64,000 nucleotides of DNA from Chlorops oryzae (GCA_020466095.1 CM035806.1:163450379-163514378), one strand, 5' to 3'. Shown: positions 13,211 through 25,367, numbered from the stretch's first letter. The notes: generated by a model from the letters alone, not told the origin. Program-made: numbers and translations.

Positions 13211-16200
13211 ACGATGATGCTAAAGATGTGGATGACGCCGACGAGAGCGGTCGTGCTGAGAAAGCAATGCTGGTCAAATTCATAAGCACGTACAAACACA
13301 TAACGACGAGCATTATGTAGAGTGCTCACTCGTCTGTCTGTCTGTCTGTCTGTTGGCGCGCATGGCTTCGCAAGAGGTGCGTGTGAAAAAGCCGATGCAT
13401 GTTGTTAGCCTAGGCAGGAGGGCGGACGTCACAAGCCATTCGAGTGATCGAATCAAGAAAGAGTTGTGGGTGGCGGTGGGCCAGCGAGGAGGTGGTAGCC
13501 GTCGAGGCTTGTGTGTTCAAGGCGACATCGAATTGGAAAATATTGAAAGAAAAAATCAGGAAGGAAAGAACGCTTAGCTTGATGGGTAGACAGAAAATTT
13601 CGTGGATTGAAAATTCCAATTCACGTTCGCCTTTCCTCGAGTGTTCGTTTTTTTTTTTTTTTTGTTGTGCTATTTCTATTGCGATTGCTTCTGCATTCAG
13701 CTGTCGCTGCTGTTGTTGCTGTTTTGGCTGTTGTTGTCTTTGGCAATGACAGCAACGCAGCGACAACGCAAAGGACTAATGCCGACATTTCTGCCGTTGC
13801 CCCATGCCTTGTAGGCTTTTTCCTATTTCTTAGCCCAGAAAGCTTAGAATGTTTATTGACGCAGCGGTTCGGTTGTTGTTGCTGTTTTTTGCTGCTGTGC
13901 TTGCAGCAGCAGGCTTCGTTGGTGCGTGCTTTCATTATTATTTTTATTGTTGTTGTTCAACATTTGCAAATGGGCAAACGTGCGCGAACGAGAGTATGAC
14001 GAATAGGTACTCGCAGGACACTCTGCTTCTGCTGTTCTTGATAACGGCAGGAGGCCGTTGAATAGCGCGCCGTTTCCTTCCCTCTCAACATTGAAAATGT
14101 ATTAAGCGAAGAAGTAGAAGAAGCAGAAGGAGAGAGAAAAGAAAAAAAATGCAAAAATATTCTCGCAATTCGTTTACATGATGCGTTCGCTGCTCGGAGC
14201 CGAACGGCTTTTCAATCGCCGCGCCTCCGTTTCGAGATATTTGAGGCTCAAAGATTTTTGGTTGGTGGAGCCAATCTCTCAAGATCTATTCAACGAGCGA
14301 TATGACGACGCGCACACGCACGCACACGCACGTTCACGCACACCCACACGCACACACGGGCTCGATGTGTTGAAGGCACCTCAACTTACACATTCGATAG
14401 AAGGCTCGTTTGGAGGCAGGATAACATGAAAGGAATAGAAATAAAAGCGCGTTCTTGTTAAGGCAACATCGAAATTGTATTGCGGTCGAGACGAATGGCC
14501 GGATGGCCGGGTAAATGGATGGACGGAGGGACTGAGAGACGGAGCGACGGACGGATAAATCTGCGAACGCAACAAAAAAGGATGAGTATAACGACGAGCA
14601 CGCATTACACTCTGCGATACTGGAACTCTTTTGCATAAGGAAAAGGAGCACGCCTCCAAAGCGGACGCGGTGTCCTTTGCATTAGTGTTGAACTCACTCA
14701 TATACATAGTTTACGTCCGTCCGTACGTCCGTCCTTCCGTCGGTCTGCCCATCCTAAGGATATCGCATACGTTGTGCTCCTTAGCAGCACTGCGCGAACT
14801 TATGATTAATTAGAAATGCACAGAGGAAAGGAACATAAGCTCGAAGCCGGTGTACATTTTTGCCCCCATTTTTCTTTGCGCCGCGGATGAATGTTTCACA
14901 GTGGTCTTCGCGGAAAATAATAAAAGAAAAAAGAAAAAAAAATGTTTCAATTTAAATGCATCAGAAATTTGTTTTTTTTTGTTGTGCTTTCGAAGTAGAA
15001 AAATAGGAAAATTATTAATTTCATAAAATCGTTCTTAATTTTCTCAAATTCAGACACAATTTCCCGGAGAGATGGCAGCAAAATTCTCATTAACAGCAGT
15101 GCGAATATGTAAGTCGAGTCTGGCTTTATGCTATTTTCTTATTCCTTCTGCAACATTGAAGTTTCGCTCAGCATTTTGGCCTGTACTGTGCCAACGAATT
15201 CGGAAAGCTACCGATCAGCGATCAGCGATCAGCGATCACAGCTAGCTGATTGCTGATCTCTGCTCGCTGAGAGCTTGAAGCTTCGAGTTCGCTCGCTACG
15301 TTCGCCGATCGTTAAGATCACGAAAAACAATTCAAAATTAATGGTAATAAGCAGTTTTGCAAGAATCTCCCAGCCCACGAAATTACTGCGTACAACAGTA
15401 GCCGACGTTTGCTGCCCGACACAGACAGATCATTGAGTCGAGTTAACATGAAGGCCCGCACTCCGGCACTTTGGTCGATATGCAAAAACCGAAAATAATA
15501 AGAGAGAGAGAGAGAGAGAAAAAATTGCCATTATGAAGACGTATGGCTCGGTACGGCTTAGGGTATTTGGTGTGTGTGTGTGTACAAATTTACATATTGC
15601 TAAATAAATATATTTATAAAAATACGTGTTTCTATGCTGAGTGTGTGTGTGTGTGTGTGCTTTCGTGTGTACTCGTCCGTTTACCGAGCAGTAGTCCGCA
15701 GTCAGTCAATTGCAATTTGCAGCTACGAGTATCACATCATTCATCGTAGCTGAACGCTGTGCTGAAATGTGTCTTAAGAAGCGATCTTGGTCGACCATGC
15801 GAGGCACTACAATTATCGTTATTATAATTATCGTTATTATTTCTATATATCGTTCTATAATTATATGTGGCAGCTTGTATGGTTGGTTCTTTTTTTTTCA
15901 AGTTTTCAACCATAAAAATACTTGAAACTTTTGGTTTTAATTGAGTAAGTACAGTTTATACCAAAAAATTGGTTGTGAAATACCAAAATAAAATAAAAAG
16001 AATATAAAAACAATGCGGTTTATTCAGAGTTGCCAAGAAATATTTTCTAGACAGTATTCACCGCATGTAAGCAGCGAAATGCCGGCTAAATCGGCTAACA
16101 TCGAATTAATTTAAGCGGTAGCGGTTTAGAATTAGTGTTGCCAGTATTTTGGAGCAGATTTTCAATCAAAAAATTTTAACGAATCCCTTTTTTTTTTTAT

Positions 16201-17570
16201 TATTGTTCTTTATCAAGAAGTGTTGACGGAAAAATCTTGTTCATTTTTGAGTTGCTTTTGATTGGAAAAAATTGAAATCGAAAAAGTTACGCGAATTGTT
16301 TACAAATTTCCTTCAATGTGGCATCACTGTGTGGAATTTTGTTATAAAGAATGCTCATGCATTAAATGCGAGAAAGACTTTGTGCCACCTACTTTTTGAG
16401 TATTTAATATTTTCGGTGTTTCTAGTAATAGGATCGAGGATAATGTCGTTTGATCGTACGCCGACTATAGGGCACAAGCTGAGGTGAATAAAATCCAACT
16501 AATTGATCCGCCAATCGTTCAGTTCGTCTGAATTCAGTTGCGACGGGTGAAGGCAACACCGAATGTGTTTGCACGGTTGTTTTGTTGCTCTGTTGTTGGT
16601 GCCGATTGATCAATTGGTTGGTAGCAGCTCGCCGGGACTTCAAATCAACAGGTTCGGATGCGCTGTCCCACTACCGCTCTCCACTACCGCTGGCAGCTCA
16701 CAAGGATGAGACTCGAGCGTTGAAAATTGACGTGATGAGCCCCACATCGTTCGTTCAATTGTAGTTTTTCGATTTTAATGCTCCATACAAAAACAAAATA
16801 AACGCCTTCGGGCCACTCGAAAGTATTGAGGAAAAAACGAAAACAAAAACAAAAAAAAAAAAAACAACGGCACACAAACCAAAAAAAAAAAAGGGTTCTC
16901 TGCCACTTTTGTTGCACGTTGCATGTTGCACGCTGCCCGGCTGACCGACTCACTGCCTGAGTGGCTGACTGGCGACTCTTGCATTTCGCCATTACTCGTT
17001 ATACTCATCAAAGCCCTAATCACATTTTCAACAAATTATTATAATATATTATTATTGTTGTTTTTCGTTATTGTTGTTGTTGTTTTCTTATTGCTTTTGT
17101 TGCTGCTATTGCTGTGGAATGGCAGCTACTGTTGCCGGCCCCTTAACATTTCAACTGAATTCACGAGAAAATTAAAGAAATTGCCGCTGGAGTCTGCCCC
17201 GTCGAGCTTCGTGCATGCGTATTTGTGTGTGTCGGTGAGCGTCTGTGTCTGTGCCATGCAACATAATGATGCATTAATGGCTTTACCCTTTTTTGTTGTT
17301 TTTATTTCTGTTTTTTGTTGTTGTTCTCAAATTGGGAAATAGTTTTTATGCCCAAATAAGTATAATAAATGATTAGTGCAAGGAACGCGATTGAAATGCG
17401 TTTTTTTTTTTTTTTCTCACAAGGACTCCGTAGGAAGCGGCAGGATAAACGTACCTGGCCATGCTTTCAATCAACTGAACAATTTAAATTCATATCAGAG
17501 TAATTGCACTCTTTTTTCATCCGATCACAGCCGTTTTTATCCACCAATCCCAAAAAAAAAAAAAAAAAAT
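9124..17570. other. Non-coding region rich in trinucleotide and homopolymer repeats
   Basis: No exon with a recognisable protein domain is seen. The stretch has many GTT/CAA, GAT/ATC and GCN-type runs (for example near 9240-9400, 11280-11330, 13170-13210, 13660-13900, 17040-17120), poly-T tracts (11094-11119, 13649-13663) and CA runs. The apparent poly-Thr, poly-Val and poly-Cys frames follow from these repeats. A triple direct repeat of GATCAGC lies at about 15211-15240 and a (GA)n run at about 15502-15519. Confidence 0.55.
13176..13209. repeat. (GAC)n trinucleotide repeat
   Basis: About 11 perfect GAC/ACG units between ATGGT and CGATGATGC. It opens in all three frames (Thr, Asp, Arg) on one strand and Val, Ser or Arg on the other, with no conserved flanking protein sequence. 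Confidence 0.9.
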
Positions 17571-18505
17571 AAGTAAGGGTGTTATAGTCAGGCGAGCCTG
17601 ACAATAAAATACCCGACACCGACACACATGTTCAAATAATTTTTAATATCAAGAGGTGTTTAAGACCATAAGGGGCCCCATATGCCGACTTTTGTTAAAT
17701 TTCTTTATGAAAACCGCCCCTTTTCCACGCCCACTTTTCCATTTTTTTCGGGAATTCTAATCAGAGGCTTAAATATACGCTCAAATTCTATGTTTCATGG
17801 AAATATTTCGAAAATGGTTCATTTTGAGGCAGTTTTGGGATTTTTGTGACAGACCATAGTACTGGAGGTACCCTTCTTACTAGGTACCCTACTTAAGGTA
17901 CCCTTAATAATAGACCTATCAAAGAAATTTTTGAAGAGGATGTTTATGGTTACAAAGGAAGCATAAGTGCCAACTTTCGTTTAAGTCTTTGAATTTCGGG
18001 TGCAGGAGGAAATTTTTAAAAAATGTCCTTAGGCCACGCCCACTTTACCCATTTTTGGAAATTGAATAACTTGTCTTTGAATATGTTCAACTATCAAGTT
18101 TCATTAAAGTATCGTGAAATACTTCGATTTTAGAGCAGTTTTTATCATTTTCTTAACAGACCCTAGTACTGGAGGTACCCTTAAAAATGGTCCGATCGGG
18201 TCCATTCTCGAACTTGTTCTTAGTCATGTACCCGTGAGCAGGTTAACCTAATTTCGTCGAGGTAGCTTAACTCCTTCGATAAGAAAACTGTATACAGACA
18301 GACAGACGGACAGACAGACAGACAGACAGGGAGTAAGACAGACAGACCGGCTGGCTACATGGCTACATCTCTAAATTGAATCCCCTGGTGACGCTGATCA
18401 TTTCTTTATACATTTTGTATGGTCTATCTTGACTGGTTCTAGGTGTTACACACAATATCACAAACGCAATATACCCTCGACCCAAAGTGTATCGGGTATA
18501 AAAAA
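17571..18505 (+). mobile_element. DINE-1/Helentron-like interspersed repeat, copy B (most complete)
   Basis: This copy preserves both ends. It starts AAGTAAGGGTGTTATAGTC followed by the hairpin GTCAGGC-GA-GCCTGAC and AATACCCGACAC. It ends with the stem-loop ATACCCTCGAC...GTGTATCGGGTAT and an A-rich tail, so the outer arms ATACCCGACAC and GTGTATCGGGTAT are subterminal inverted repeats. The block around AGTACTGGAGGTACC occurs twice, at about 17858 and 18165. A GACA/GACG tetranucleotide microsatellite at about 18297-18330 precedes the 3' module. It is non-coding. Confidence 0.8.
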
Positions 18506-18728
18506 TATTATACTAGAAAATCTAGGTTGAATAGGTAGGAAGTGACCAAAATTATGAGTTCTGGTAGATTACATATTGACATCGCGTCCGAAAATATATC
18601 TCTTATCTTTCTGATAATTTCATGGCGGCGGAGGGATCGCTCTATAGCGTTTAAAATATTTTATTAAAAATATTTTTATAAAATAATAATAATGGAGGTA
18701 TTTATCATCTCATTTCTTCTAATCTAAT

Positions 18729-18961
18729 GACTAGTGGGATTCATGCAGCTTCGCATTTTTTTGCGAAATGAGAAATTTTTCGAAATGGGAAATGAACTGT
18801 CAAAATTTGTATGGGAAAAATTTTACGAAGCATGACAAACTTTCCCGTTGGTTTAGTCTTCACAAAGCGAAGGAATTTTTTTTTTCGCAAAAATGATTCG
18901 GGCTAAATTTGCGATCGCAAAGTTTACGAAGACATTTTGCGAGCCAGGATGAGTCCCCCTA
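18729..18961. mobile_element. Candidate inverted-repeat element (MITE-like)
   Basis: The left end reads TAGTGGGATTCATGCAGC and the right end, read on the other strand, TAGGGGGACTCATCCTGGC; the two are similar over about 25 bases and continue with CGCA/CGAA-rich sequence. A related left end, GAGTGGGATTCAAGCAGGCG, occurs at about 34691-34710, so this is an interspersed family. Both ends abut TA, which would fit a TA target, but the duplication is too short to prove it. Confidence 0.4.
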
Positions 18962-19014
18962 TTGACTATATTCATTTAGACGAAGACCCCATCGAAAGTT
19001 CAATAAAAAAAATG

Positions 19015-19972
19015 AAAGAAAAGAAAAGGAAAGAAAAGAAAAGAAAGAAAGAAAAGAAAAGAAAAGAAAAGAAAAGGAAAGAAAAGAAAAGGAAAGGAGA
19101 GGAAAGAAAAGGAAAGGAAAGGAAAGGAAAGAAAAGAAAAGAAAAGGAAAGAAAAGGAAAGGAGAGGAAAGAAAAGGAAAGGAAAAGGAAAGAAAAGGAA
19201 AGAAAAGGAAAGAAAAGGAAAGAAAAGGAAAGGAAAGGAAAGGAAAGGAAAGGAAAGGAAAGGAAAGGAAAGGAAAGGAAAGGAAAGGAAAGGAAAGGAA
19301 AGAAAACAAAAGAAAAGAAAAGGAATGGAAAGAAAAGGAATGGAAAGAAAAGGAATGGAAAGAAAAGGAAAGAAAAGAAAAGAAAAGGAAAGAAAAGAAA
19401 AGAACAGAAAAGGAAAGGAAAGAAAAGGAATGGAAAGTAAAGGAAAGGAGAGGAAAGAAAAGGAAAGAAAAGGAAAGGAAAGAAAAGGAGAGAAAAGGAA
19501 AGGAAAGAAAAGAAAAGAAAAGAAAAGAAAAGGAAAGAAAAGGAAAGAAAAGAAAAGGAAAGAAAAGAAAAGGAATGGAAAGAAAAGGAAAAAGGAAAGG
19601 AAAGAAAAGAAAAGAAAAGAAAAGAAAAGAAAAGAAAAGAAAGAAAAGAAAAGAGAAGGAAAAAAGTAAAGGAGAGGAAAGAAAAGAAAAGAAAATAAAA
19701 GAAAAGAACAGAAAAGGAAAGGAAAGAAAAGGAATGGAAAGAAAAGGAAAGGAGAGGAAAGAAAAGGAAGAAGAAAAGGAAAAGAAAAGAAAGAAAAGAA
19801 AAGAAAAAGAAAAGAAAGAAAAGAAAAGGAAAGAAAGAAAAGAAAAGAAAAGAAAAGAAAAGGAAAGAAAGAAGAAAGAAAAGGAAAGGAAAGGAAAGAA
19901 AAGAAAGAAAAGAAAAGAAAAGAAAAGAAAAGAAAAGAAAAGAAAAGAAAAGAAAAGAAAAGGAAGGGAAAA
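19015..19972. repeat. Long (AAAAG/AAAGG)n polypurine tract
   Basis: About 950 bases of almost pure purine on the plus strand are built from AAAAG and AAAGG pentamers with occasional T, C or phase slips. Frames through it read Lys-Glu-Arg on one strand and Phe-Leu-Ser on the other for over 300 codons. They are repeat translations and not genes. Length and copy number are likely unstable and assembly-sensitive. Confidence 0.95.
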
Positions 19973-21982
19973 ACTAATTTCACAGTGAAAATATTTTTCC
20001 AGACTAGTAACACTGCTGCATATTTAAAATTAATTTTCACACAGGTACTGGGTAGAAAAATAAAAGAGATGTTAACAATGAAAGAATATTTGTGGTGTAA
20101 GCCCGTCGGGAATTCGGTTAGAATACCCGAGGCACACTTTTGTTCGTACAGTTAAGTTTATTTTCAAAGAAACAGTGCCACCTTTACATACTAGTTTTTG
20201 AGATGCGACCCATCGAGCGAGCGATTTTTTTTTTATTGAAACACAAGCAATCGGCTTAGCTGGTCGGGCCACGAGTACACATCGAGCAGGCAGGAGAAAA
20301 GGTCATTTTTACAGGTGAGATGAAGGAGATCTTAGAGATGTGGGGGATGGTGTTGAAAGTTCGTGGAAAAGGAACACCCAGGAAAAGTTGCAACTGGTCC
20401 TGCCACGGAGCAATTTAATGACATTCGGTCAACTCATTTCCGTAGAATTCTGAAAGGGAGGCGTGGTGAAGAGACAAGCAGTGACGACAGGCTCAAAATC
20501 CAATATTGGGAGAGCTTCAATACGTTCAATCATATGTGGCTCAAGGTCCATTGTATCGCGTTGTGAGACCTCGTAGGGAGAAAAGTTCAAAAAAATTAAT
20601 ATTTCTCGTTGCGAGGCGTTGCGAGTGTGAAAAGTAATGTTGTAGAAATATTTTGAGTACTCGTTAGTAGGCACTCGGCGGCCTCTGTGCCGTAGTTGCC
20701 TGAGATGCCAATTTACGAGGCAAGAGGCCCTGAGGTCATGGATGTTTATGTCGTTTTTTTTTTTCAGTTTCTGTTTTTCTTTGTTTTTCCTCTAATCGTC
20801 GTATCACTACGGGTGCCCATAAAGTGCCTGTGTGTGTGTCACCATTACCTAACCTAACCTATTTGGCACTCGTCACAAGCAAAAGAAAGCGATTTTTATT
20901 TTTAAAACAAATTCTAAGCTCAAGTGCTCGATTTTAGGTATTCGTCAAACTGGTACATAGTTCAAATAATTGCATTACTAGAGGCGAAATGATGCTATCG
21001 CAGAATTTTCATTAGAGACCGGCCTCTCGCAATATTGGATTCTGAGCAAACATTCTCTTGCATTATGTATTAGTAATAATATTTATCATCTATGAACATT
21101 GTATATTTGTCGTTCGAAAGCGCATAAACAAATTACTGAAGGTAACATTTTGGAGGCAGCAACGGCTTAATGCGGCAGTTCAATGAATTGCAATGGCAAA
21201 ATTTCCTTTTGAGATGCAAGTAATTAGAAATACGAGCAACGTTGCGCAACGAATTAAACTCGTAGCTCAAGGTTACCATGGTATAGGTATTTAATTGAAA
21301 ATTTAATGGTTGAATCATTTTGAGTGTGGTCGTGACTATTGATAAGAATAACGAATTTTCTACTGTTGACAAGCGTAAAATTTTGATATGCCTCGGATGC
21401 TCTTGAAATCTTTTGCATCGACTAATAATGATCGAAAGCCGCTGTAATTGAAACAATTTTAAAAAGGCATTGTGCCTAGTTAATAACTAAAATGTAAGGT
21501 CGCGGGGGCAATTTCCCAGGCACTAGCTTTTGAGCATACGCTCGAGCATTTCCAGCTACGAGAATCACTTTAGAAATTGAGTTCACTGCAGGCTTTTGTA
21601 AATGGATACAGCTCGATAATTATATTACTCTCGTTGCATCACAAAGGACATTAGCGGGTAGACACAAAACAAAAAAATTAAAAAAATTATTTTAAAAATT
21701 AACCTGATAAATAGATGAAGCTGACGAGGACGAGGACGACAAACATGCAATGTCGTACGCTTAGAATAAATTTAAATTCATAGACAACGTTAAAAAGCCC
21801 AGCAGGCAAATAGGTATATCCAGCAGGACAAAAACATTAGTGATTTCACTGGGTCATACAGGTGACATTGTCATGCATGCCAAATTGGCGGACATGCCAT
21901 CGTGGAGGAATGTTGTTCATCTTCTTGCAACTCATTGGCTACTGAAATTTAAATACGGTTTTACCGTCAGTTGAGCGTTAGA
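19973..21982. other. Non-coding stretch with a possible retrotransposon-derived segment
   Basis: No domain is recognised. Between about 20290 and 20870 the sequence is more GC-balanced than its surroundings and ends in three tandem CCTAA/ACCTA units (about 20847-20862), reminiscent of the 3' ends of some insect non-LTR retrotransposons. I cannot identify a coding relic, so this remains weak. The remainder is ordinary AT-rich sequence. Confidence 0.35.
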
Positions 21983-22060
21983 ATGGATGGTTTAAATGGT
22001 ATAAGTGCTCGACTCACAATCCGAAGACCGCGGCTTCCCGATTCCTGGCTGAGGAATAAT
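21983..22060 (+). repeat. tRNA-like head of a SINE or inverted element, left copy
   Basis: The 28-base segment at 22006-22033, containing GCTCGACTCACAATCCGAAG, recurs exactly and inverted at 23016-23043. Together with an upstream GGTATAAG-like A box and a degenerate B box downstream (CGGCTTCCCGATTCC), it resembles a tRNA-derived RNA polymerase III head. It does not fold as an intact tRNA by inspection, so I call it tRNA-derived and not a tRNA gene. Confidence 0.5.
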
Positions 22061-22359
22061 TAAAATTGATAAAAATAGATTTTCAAAAATTTTCGAAATA
22101 TTCAAAGAGTAGACAAAAAAGAGACCCAGCCGGGTGTTTTGGTGCCTGCACTGAGCGAACTTTAGCATGATTTTTTTTTTTTTAAATGCGCCTTTTTATT
22201 CACAGTCCTTTTGATTTTCGGGCAGAACGAAAATTTTAAAAAGAAAAATTATTGAGTCAACAACATTTTTGGTTGATTTAAAGGAAAAATTTTTAATTAC
22301 ATTTCTTTTCGTTCCGTATAATTCTCATTTGTTTTATAAAAGTGGACATATAAGATATG

Positions 22360-22536
22360 TACAGTGAACTACGGATAAATTCAACACGAATAAATGCAAA
22401 AACCTCATAAGTGCAAGGTTCTTTGAAGCCTTTTTTATGCGTTCTTATGAAAATATGCACGGATTAATGCAAATAACGCATAAGTGTACAAGAATTCGAT
22501 CAAAAAACGTGTTGCATTTATCCGTACTCTACTGTA
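22360..22536. mobile_element. TA-flanked MITE (pogo/Tigger-like ends)
   Basis: Left end TACAGTGAACTACGGATAAA; the right end read in reverse complement is TACAGTAGAGTACGGATAAA. The terminal inverted repeats are about 29 bases with about four mismatches, and TA is present at both edges. Length is about 177 bases and no coding capacity exists. CAGT-starting ends with a TA target are typical of pogo/Tigger-type Tc1-mariner relatives; the family assignment is inference. Confidence 0.75.
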
Positions 22537-22989
22537 TTCATTTTAGAACTTTTTAAGCATTGCGAAAGCAGTGACGACAACGGAGTGACAATATCGGATG
22601 AAGTCCATCCGATGGCTACTTTTGGGGTTATGTTCAGCAGAGGGCTGTTTGCTTTGAACGTAAAAGTAAAGTTCTTTTGACATTTCTTCTTTTATTGTAT
22701 TTTAGAATTTTTTTTTAATTTAAAAATTATCTTGTCATTTTCAATTATGTCCGTGGGTAGTTCAACAATTTAAATTTAAATCCATTTTTGAAAATTATCA
22801 TGTCAATTCAACCTGAAACATACTTGATTCAAAAGGAAAATCTTTATTTTTTTTTCAACAAGAAAAATTGTTAAATTAAAAATATTCCTTGTTGAAGCCG
22901 TTTTGTATGTTTTTCCTTTTGATTTAACCAGTTTTCTGGTTGATTTTTTTCTCTGTGTGGGCACGAAGTTTATGAAGAATTAGATATGC

Positions 22990-23066
22990 CAAAATAAAAA
23001 AAAGGGATCGAGAACCCGCGGTCTTCGGATTGTGAGTCGAGCACATATACACTATGCCATCCATGC
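22990..23066 (-). repeat. tRNA-like head of a SINE or inverted element, right copy
   Basis: On the minus strand this reads ATGGCATAGTGTATATGTGC (a good A-box match), then the 28-base segment shared with the left copy, then CGGGTTCTCGATCCC (a B-box-like sequence with one inserted base). The order and spacing are those of a tRNA-derived RNA polymerase III promoter. It points toward the left copy, so the pair forms an inverted repeat about 1.06 kb apart. Confidence 0.55.
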
Positions 23067-24797
23067 TAACGGTCAAATTGTTTCACGAACCAGGTACTAT
23101 ACACTATGCCACACACCTGGTATATATAGCTTGTGTATGGAACAAAGCGAGCAAAGCCGATATTTTTCACTATTTCATAATGCCAATGCTATGCACCGTG
23201 AACGACAGTTTTCACACCACGGCACATCCTACGATATGTATTAGAAAAATTGGACAGGTCCCGTATATTAGAAGCGTGCTTGTGCACAGCATTCTGTATG
23301 CTATGCACGTGTTCGAGCACCTCCTGTGCACATAATTAGTTCCGGCTGGGGAGTTTTCAAACCGGTTTCTATAAAGTGGCCATTATTTAGAAAGAAAAGA
23401 GCATGATTTTTTCGCCATCGCATTCCCGCGTCACTAGTTAGATGCTTTTTTCTAACCCCACGAACACAAAGTCACCCAGGAAGTCCCTTGCAGTTCGTGT
23501 ACAAATGTCATAAATAGTGTCCTACGAATTGGCATGCACCGTGACACATCACTGATTTTGTCAGGCATGACTTTTCCTGCTGGGAGCCATTGCAACGAAA
23601 GCAACATAATACACTGTCGAACAATATATTTTATTGTATCATTATGGCGTATCCAGGCGAGACTGAATAACTCAATGATGCTGCCACTTAGCGAACTAGC
23701 TCCTTCTCATTTCTTCTCAATTCGCCGGTCGACTGTATTTTGTTTAGATGGTCGTGGAGGTGTGATTTTGTATGCACACAACATTGCTTTCTTTTTTCCT
23801 TTTTTTTTTTTTTTTTGTTCTTTGTCGTTTTCGTTTTTGTTTTTTTTTTTCTACTTTTTTATTTTGCCATTCCTTTCCGGGCACTTTGAGCTTTTGAATT
23901 TCGAGTTACGTGTCCTTCTACTCAACACACTTTGCATCGACTTAGAGAGCTGGCTTTTTACATAATTGTCACATCAATTAGAGTTTGCGACTTACGACAA
24001 ATGCTGCAGCCTGGGAATGAACAGCCACCGGTCAGCAGTCAGTGAGCCTTGCGTCAATTAGTTGTCATGTCTGGTCCCATGGAATGCACAATACATTTCC
24101 ATTTTTTGGCCTTTTCTTTTTTTTTTGTCTTCTTTCTTCACATTTTCTATTCAGCCATCGGTAGGTATCTACGCCTAAAAGCATCAAGGCTTCTTTGGCA
24201 GCCTTTGAGGACTCTCTGCAGTGGTGAGTGCTTTCTTAAGCGGAGAATGGCATTTGATATTGCAGTTATTTCACGCATCGATGCGCCATTTTATTTTCCG
24301 ATTATTTGTTCGTCGATTTTCATTTTTTTTTTTCTTTTTTGTTCATTTAAATCATTGCATAACAGAGTGCCAGCGAAGTAAGTATGTCAAGGAGCAATGA
24401 AAAAAAAAAAGAAAAGAAAAGAAAAGGAAAAACAAATAAATCACACACCAAAGCAAGCACTCGCCAATGGGACTTAAGAATGCTTTCATATAGGATTAAT
24501 AGAAAGCTGAGTGGGTTTTCTATCCAATTATTTTCTTCTATCTTGGTTATGTCTCTCTGCATAGGCTCACATGAAGTCGACAAAGGACCAAGAAATAGAA
24601 AGTGCTAAATAAGGACGTTAGGCTTCTAAAAAGCTTTTTGCGATAGATCGCAAAAAAGTTTTGCGTTATGCATTTGGGGCGCTGAGTTTCAAAGTATCCT
24701 TTTGAGGAAAGCTCTAATGTTTCTTTAAGTTGTTCTCAAAGAGTCTCTATGAATTCTCAAATCTACAGTCTCCATTCCGGACAATTTAGTTTAAGCT
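23067..24797. other. Non-coding stretch with T-rich tracts
   Basis: No exon or classifiable mobile element is seen. It contains long T-rich tracts near 23785-23860 and 24105-24150 and an A-rich run at about 24398-24430. Short frames are hydrophobic Phe-rich translations of the T tracts. Confidence 0.55.
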
Positions 24798-25367
24798 ATT
24801 AAAGGCAGGGACGTAGCTAGAGAAAAAGTGCTTTGGTAGTGCTTATATTGGCCACAGTTGAATAATGAATAATTTTAAGACATTAGCCCCAAAAAAATGA
24901 AGGAGTGATGGGGGGGTTAGAGGAAGTTTAGAGAGTTCTGGACGAAAAACCCATAAAATCCAAAAATTTCATGACGTCCGATTTTGATGAAAATTTTTAT
25001 ATAGAATAAGTGAAAAATTCTAAGACTTTTGACGTTGAAATTTTTCAAAAATCTGATTACAACTACTCCTTATTGGACCAGTTTGGAACTAGACCCTATT
25101 TAGACTAGTTGTAGTCAGTTTTTTTGGAAAAAATTTAACAATCAAAATTCTTAGAATTTTTCACTTATTCTATATAAAAATTTTCATAAAAATCGGACGT
25201 CATGAAATTTTTGGATTTTATGGGTTTTTCGTCCAGAACTCTCTAAACTTCCTCTAACCCACCTAAATTTTTTTTGGGTTTATATCTTATAATTATTCAT
25301 TATACCACTGTGGCCAATATAAGCACTACCAAAGCAGTCTTTCTCTAGCTACCTCCCTGATTAAAGG
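24798..25367. mobile_element. hAT-type MITE with near full-length inverted arms and 8-bp target duplication
   Basis: The element spans 24806-25359 and starts CAGGGACGTAGCTAGAG; the right end in reverse complement starts CAGGGAGGTAGCTAGAG. The two arms match over roughly 230-270 bases each, so almost the whole 554-bp element is one long hairpin with a small loop near 25080-25110. It is flanked by a perfect 8-bp duplication ATTAAAGG at 24798-24805 and 25360-25367. CAGGG ends plus an 8-bp duplication are the hAT superfamily signature. No transposase is encoded. Confidence 0.9.

Noticed and set aside
19000..20040. Minus-strand 346-codon Phe-Leu-Ser frame and plus-strand Lys-Glu-Arg frames
   Set aside because: They arise from the AAAAG/AAAGG repeat, which lacks stops; both strands and several frames are open together.
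20847..20862. Three CCTAA units resembling the insect telomere repeat TTAGG
   Set aside because: Only three units, internal to the window, and flies of this group lack TTAGG telomeres; short ACCTAACCTA runs are common in insect interspersed repeats.
21983..22060. Possible intact tRNA gene
   Set aside because: The A/B-box-like order is present but the acceptor and T arms do not pair by inspection, and an inverted duplicate nearby suggests a SINE-type repeat.
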